A DNA stretch of 64,000 nt from an uncultured Clostridia bacterium (lineage in GTDB: Bacteria > Bacillota > Clostridia > UBA1381). Positions 62,255 to 64,000 of this stretch are shown one piece after another; positions within the stretch are counted from its first letter, which is position 1, and each line of letters begins with the position of its first letter. The stretch spans positions 124,001-188,000 of the forward strand of contig CANQKM010000002.1 of the NCBI GenBank assembly GCA_947624485.1. Reading direction: 5' to 3'. The position numbers and the translations under genes are program-made. The notes below the pieces were generated by a model. It was not told the DNA's origin. It saw only the letters and a list, made by a program, of their open reading frames with translations, and ran no database searches.

Positions 62255-63136
62255 ATGGAAATCCGAGTATTGAAATATTTTCTCGCGGTGGCGCGTAAAC
62301 TGAGCATTTCATCCGCCGCCGCCGATTTGCACATAACGCAGCCGACGCTGTCAAGGCAGATCATGGATTTGGAAAAGGAGCTTGGCGCGCAGCTGATTGT
62401 GCGCAGCAGTAAACGGCTAAGTCTCACGCCCGACGGTATGAGGCTGAAAAAGCGCGCCGAGGAAATAATAAGCCTTGCCGACAAGACGGCGGCTGAATTT
62501 TCGTCCGGCGTGAGCCATGTCGGCGGCGACGTTTACATCGGCGGCGGCGAGACGGACGCTATGCGTATGCTTGTGCGTATCGCGGCGCAGCTGCACGATG
62601 AACACAGCGACATTCACTTTCATATTTTCAGCGGCGACCGCGACGATATTACCGACAAGCTCGACAAGGGAATATTCGATTTCGGCGTTTTTGTTGAGCC
62701 TGCCGACGTGAGCAAATACGAGTATATACGGCTTCCCGCGGTTGATAAGTGGGGGATTCTGATGCGCGCGGACAGTCCGCTTGCCGATAAAGAATATATC
62801 GAACCAGAGGATTTGCGTGATTTGCCGCTTATCGTGTCGCGCCAGTCGCTCACGAGCCGCGACATACCGAAATGGCTCGGACGTGATTTCGATGACCTCA
62901 ACGTCGTCGCGACGTACAACCTGCTCTACAACGCGTCGCTCATGGCTGACGAAAGGCTTGGGTACGTGCTGTGTCTCGACAAAATAATCCGCACGAATGA
63001 GGAAAAGACGCTCACCTTCAGACCATTAAAGTCCGACATGGAGGTGCATCTCGATATTGTGTGGAAGAAGCATCAGGTGTTTTCAAAGGCGGCGGAGCTG
63101 TTTCTGCAAAGGCTTAGGGAAAAATACGAGAAATAA
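62255..63136 (+). CDS. LysR-family transcriptional regulator
   Basis: Regulator of 293 residues. N-terminal winged helix (1-60: MEIRVLKYFLAVARKLSISSAA, HITQPTLSRQIMDLEKELG), then an effector-binding periplasmic-binding-like domain. ATG at 62255 follows AAGGAAGTG. Divergent from the DUF362/acetyltransferase pair, the usual place of a LysR target. Effector unknown. It ends at a terminator. Confidence 0.95.
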   Translation: MEIRVLKYFLAVARKLSISSAAADLHITQPTLSRQIMDLEKELGAQLIVRSSKRLSLTPDGMRLKKRAEEIISLADKTAAEFSSGVSHVGGDVYIGGGETDAMRMLVRIAAQLHDEHSDIHFHIFSGDRDDITDKLDKGIFDFGVFVEPADVSKYEYIRLPAVDKWGILMRADSPLADKEYIEPEDLRDLPLIVSRQSLTSRDIPKWLGRDFDDLNVVATYNLLYNASLMADERLGYVLCLDKIIRTNEEKTLTFRPLKSDMEVHLDIVWKKHQVFSKAAELFLQRLREKYEK

Positions 63137-63163
63137 AAACGGAGAGGTATATCCTCTCCGTTT
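63137..63163 (+). terminator. Terminator after the LysR gene
   Basis: AAACGGAGAGG and CCTCTCCGTTT around TATAT. Confidence 0.8.
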
Positions 63164-63208
63164 CACTTTACAGGAACAGCAGTAAACTCAGCTTTTATAT
63201 TTAATCCG

Positions 63209-63406
63209 TCATCTGTTTTTAATCAATCCGCTTCTGCTTAGCTTGTCGATTTCATCCTCGTTCAAGTCCTCGATCGGGACGACAAGGCGCGACACGTATT
63301 TTTCGTTCCAAGTCGTACCCTTAAATTCCTTTTGGTAACAGACATATTCGGGCAGCTTTATAATTTCCGGCCGGAGGTGCTGCTTATCGTCCATTCTCAG
63401 TTTCAT
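63209..63406 (-). CDS. Doubtful 65-aa protein
   Basis: An open frame on the minus strand (MKLRMDDKQHLRPEIIKLPE from 63406) with no ribosome site and no recognised domain. It overlaps the SLH remnant on the other strand. Listed for completeness; it may be a fragment of a lost gene or chance. Confidence 0.25.
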   Translation of the reverse strand: MKLRMDDKQHLRPEIIKLPEYVCYQKEFKGTTWNEKYVSRLVVPIEDLNEDEIDKLSRSGLIKNR

Positions 63407-63548
63407 TTGGGCGGCTGAAAGCGTGATGTTCTGCACAATGAAGGGCATAATGGTGGGACGCGTCAGCGGAGAGTTCGATCCGAAAGCGAATATTACCCGC
63501 GCCGAAGGCGCAGCCGTGTTTGAACGGTATTTGAATATGACAAGGTAA
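63402..63548 (+). pseudogene. SLH-domain remnant
   Basis: The plus-strand frame reads FIWAAESVMFCTMKGIMVG, then VSGEFDPKANITRAEGAA and a stop after NMTR: the core of one SLH repeat including the ITRAE motif. There is no start, signal peptide or rest of the protein, so it is the tail of a decayed SLH protein. A strong terminator follows at 63555. Confidence 0.75.
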
Positions 63549-63554
63549 AAACTG

Positions 63555-63588
63555 AAAAGGCGCTGTCCCCATGGGGACAGCGCCTTTT
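63555..63588. terminator. Perfect palindromic terminator after the SLH remnant
   Basis: AAAAGGCGCTGTCCCCA and its complement form a perfect 34-base palindrome. It keeps the position of the terminator of the lost gene. Confidence 0.85.
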
Positions 63589-63668
63589 ATGTCTCGATTT
63601 TTCAAATATGATGTAATTAAGCTGCTATTTGCTATCCTGCCGCATTTCAGCGCCGTTACAATACTATG

Positions 63669-63698
63669 TTGACTTAATATTTATTGCTATGGTATAAT
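63669..63698 (+). promoter_or_regulatory. Promoter of the last gene
   Basis: TTGACT (63669-63674), 18 bases, TATAAT (63693-63698). Confidence 0.75.
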
Positions 63699-63752
63699 TA
63701 AAATAATATTTGTATATTTACCATAAAGGTAGTTGCAATTGGGAGTGTTTAT

Positions 63753-64000
63753 ATGAAACTTACAGATTTTATTTTTACGTTTAGAGATGAATGCAATATA
63801 TCATCTAAGACGGCTATTTGTCGTGTAAGGCTGTTTGCAAATAAGCAAAGTGAAATATATGCTGTAATATCCGAGCTTGATGAGAATCCATCCGTATCGG
63901 TAACAAATGCAATAGAGACAATTCATTCTCAGCTTGTGAAAGAAAAAAAGATTCCGTATGAATCGAAAATTATAGAGCATTACCCTAAATCCTCTTTAGG
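63753..64000 (+). CDS. Unrecognised protein, 3' truncated by window
   Basis: ATG at 63753 follows GGGAGTG and has its own promoter. The first 82 residues (MKLTDFIFTFRDECNIS ... IIEHYPKSSL) show no motif that I recognise. Codon choice is more A/T-rich than in most of the window, which may mean recent acquisition. The frame runs off the end. Confidence 0.7.
   Translation, partial: MKLTDFIFTFRDECNISSKTAICRVRLFANKQSEIYAVISELDENPSVSVTNAIETIHSQLVKEKKIPYESKIIEHYPKSSL

Overview
The window looks like chromosomal DNA of a Gram-positive, low-to-medium G+C anaerobe of the class Clostridia, probably gut-associated. The evidence is SLH-domain and stalk-domain surface proteins, a glgB-glgC-glgD-glgA-glgP glycogen cluster, short-form HisG with HisZ, an nnr-alr-mazEF order, RNase Y next to a YmdB-type phosphodiesterase, strong consensus SigA promoters, Shine-Dalgarno starts with frequent TTG/GTG, and a TndX-like mobilizable element. 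A GH78 rhamnosidase and a PL11 rhamnogalacturonan lyase with surface domains suggest a pectin user; a Monoglobus-like bacterium is one guess, not shown by the sequence alone.

Layout. 0-10 kb: the end of a GltD-like oxidoreductase, a secreted L,D-transpeptidase, a short-chain chromate-transporter pair, a minus-strand group hflX - yigZ-type - anchored protein - thioredoxin, then rny and ymdB behind a long structured leader. 10-21 kb: a complete glycogen synthesis and breakdown cluster (branching enzyme, ADP-glucose pyrophosphorylase and its GlgD partner, synthase, phosphorylase, GH13 glucosidase). 21-24 kb: GH78 alpha-L-rhamnosidase. 24-34.7 kb, minus strand: hisZ-hisG-hisA, then metF, metH, rdgB, a membrane protein, nnr, alr and mazE-mazF. 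34.7-38.7 kb: a 34-residue protein coupled to a small membrane protein behind a folded leader, galU, and a secreted phosphodiester glycosidase with three SLH repeats.

38.74-48.70 kb is an integrated mobilizable element of about 9.96 kb with readable ends: 22-nt terminal inverted repeats (18/22 identical), GA dinucleotides at both junctions, and a host terminator hairpin split between the flanks. It carries a large serine recombinase, two small proteins, a MobA-type relaxase, MobC, an XRE regulator, and cargo of a response regulator, histidine kinase, ABC ATPase and FtsX-like permease.

48.7-64 kb: dispersed palindromic repeats, a REC-GGDEF-EAL signalling protein, a metal-chaperone/P1B-ATPase operon under a consensus promoter with an ArsR-type operator, an acyl-CoA-synthetase-like ligase coupled to an amidohydrolase, PL11 lyase, acetyltransferase, a DUF362/cyclophilin-like lipoprotein divergent from a LysR regulator, an SLH remnant and the start of an unrecognised gene.

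Most unusual signals: histone-H1-like Lys/Ala/Pro tails on both GlgB and GlgA; in-frame GGGGACACTAAA repeats inside the rhamnosidase gene that recur as a 3'-end palindrome 32 kb away; the long-range structured leader of rny; and the element sitting in a terminator loop. No rRNA, tRNA or CRISPR array was recognised.
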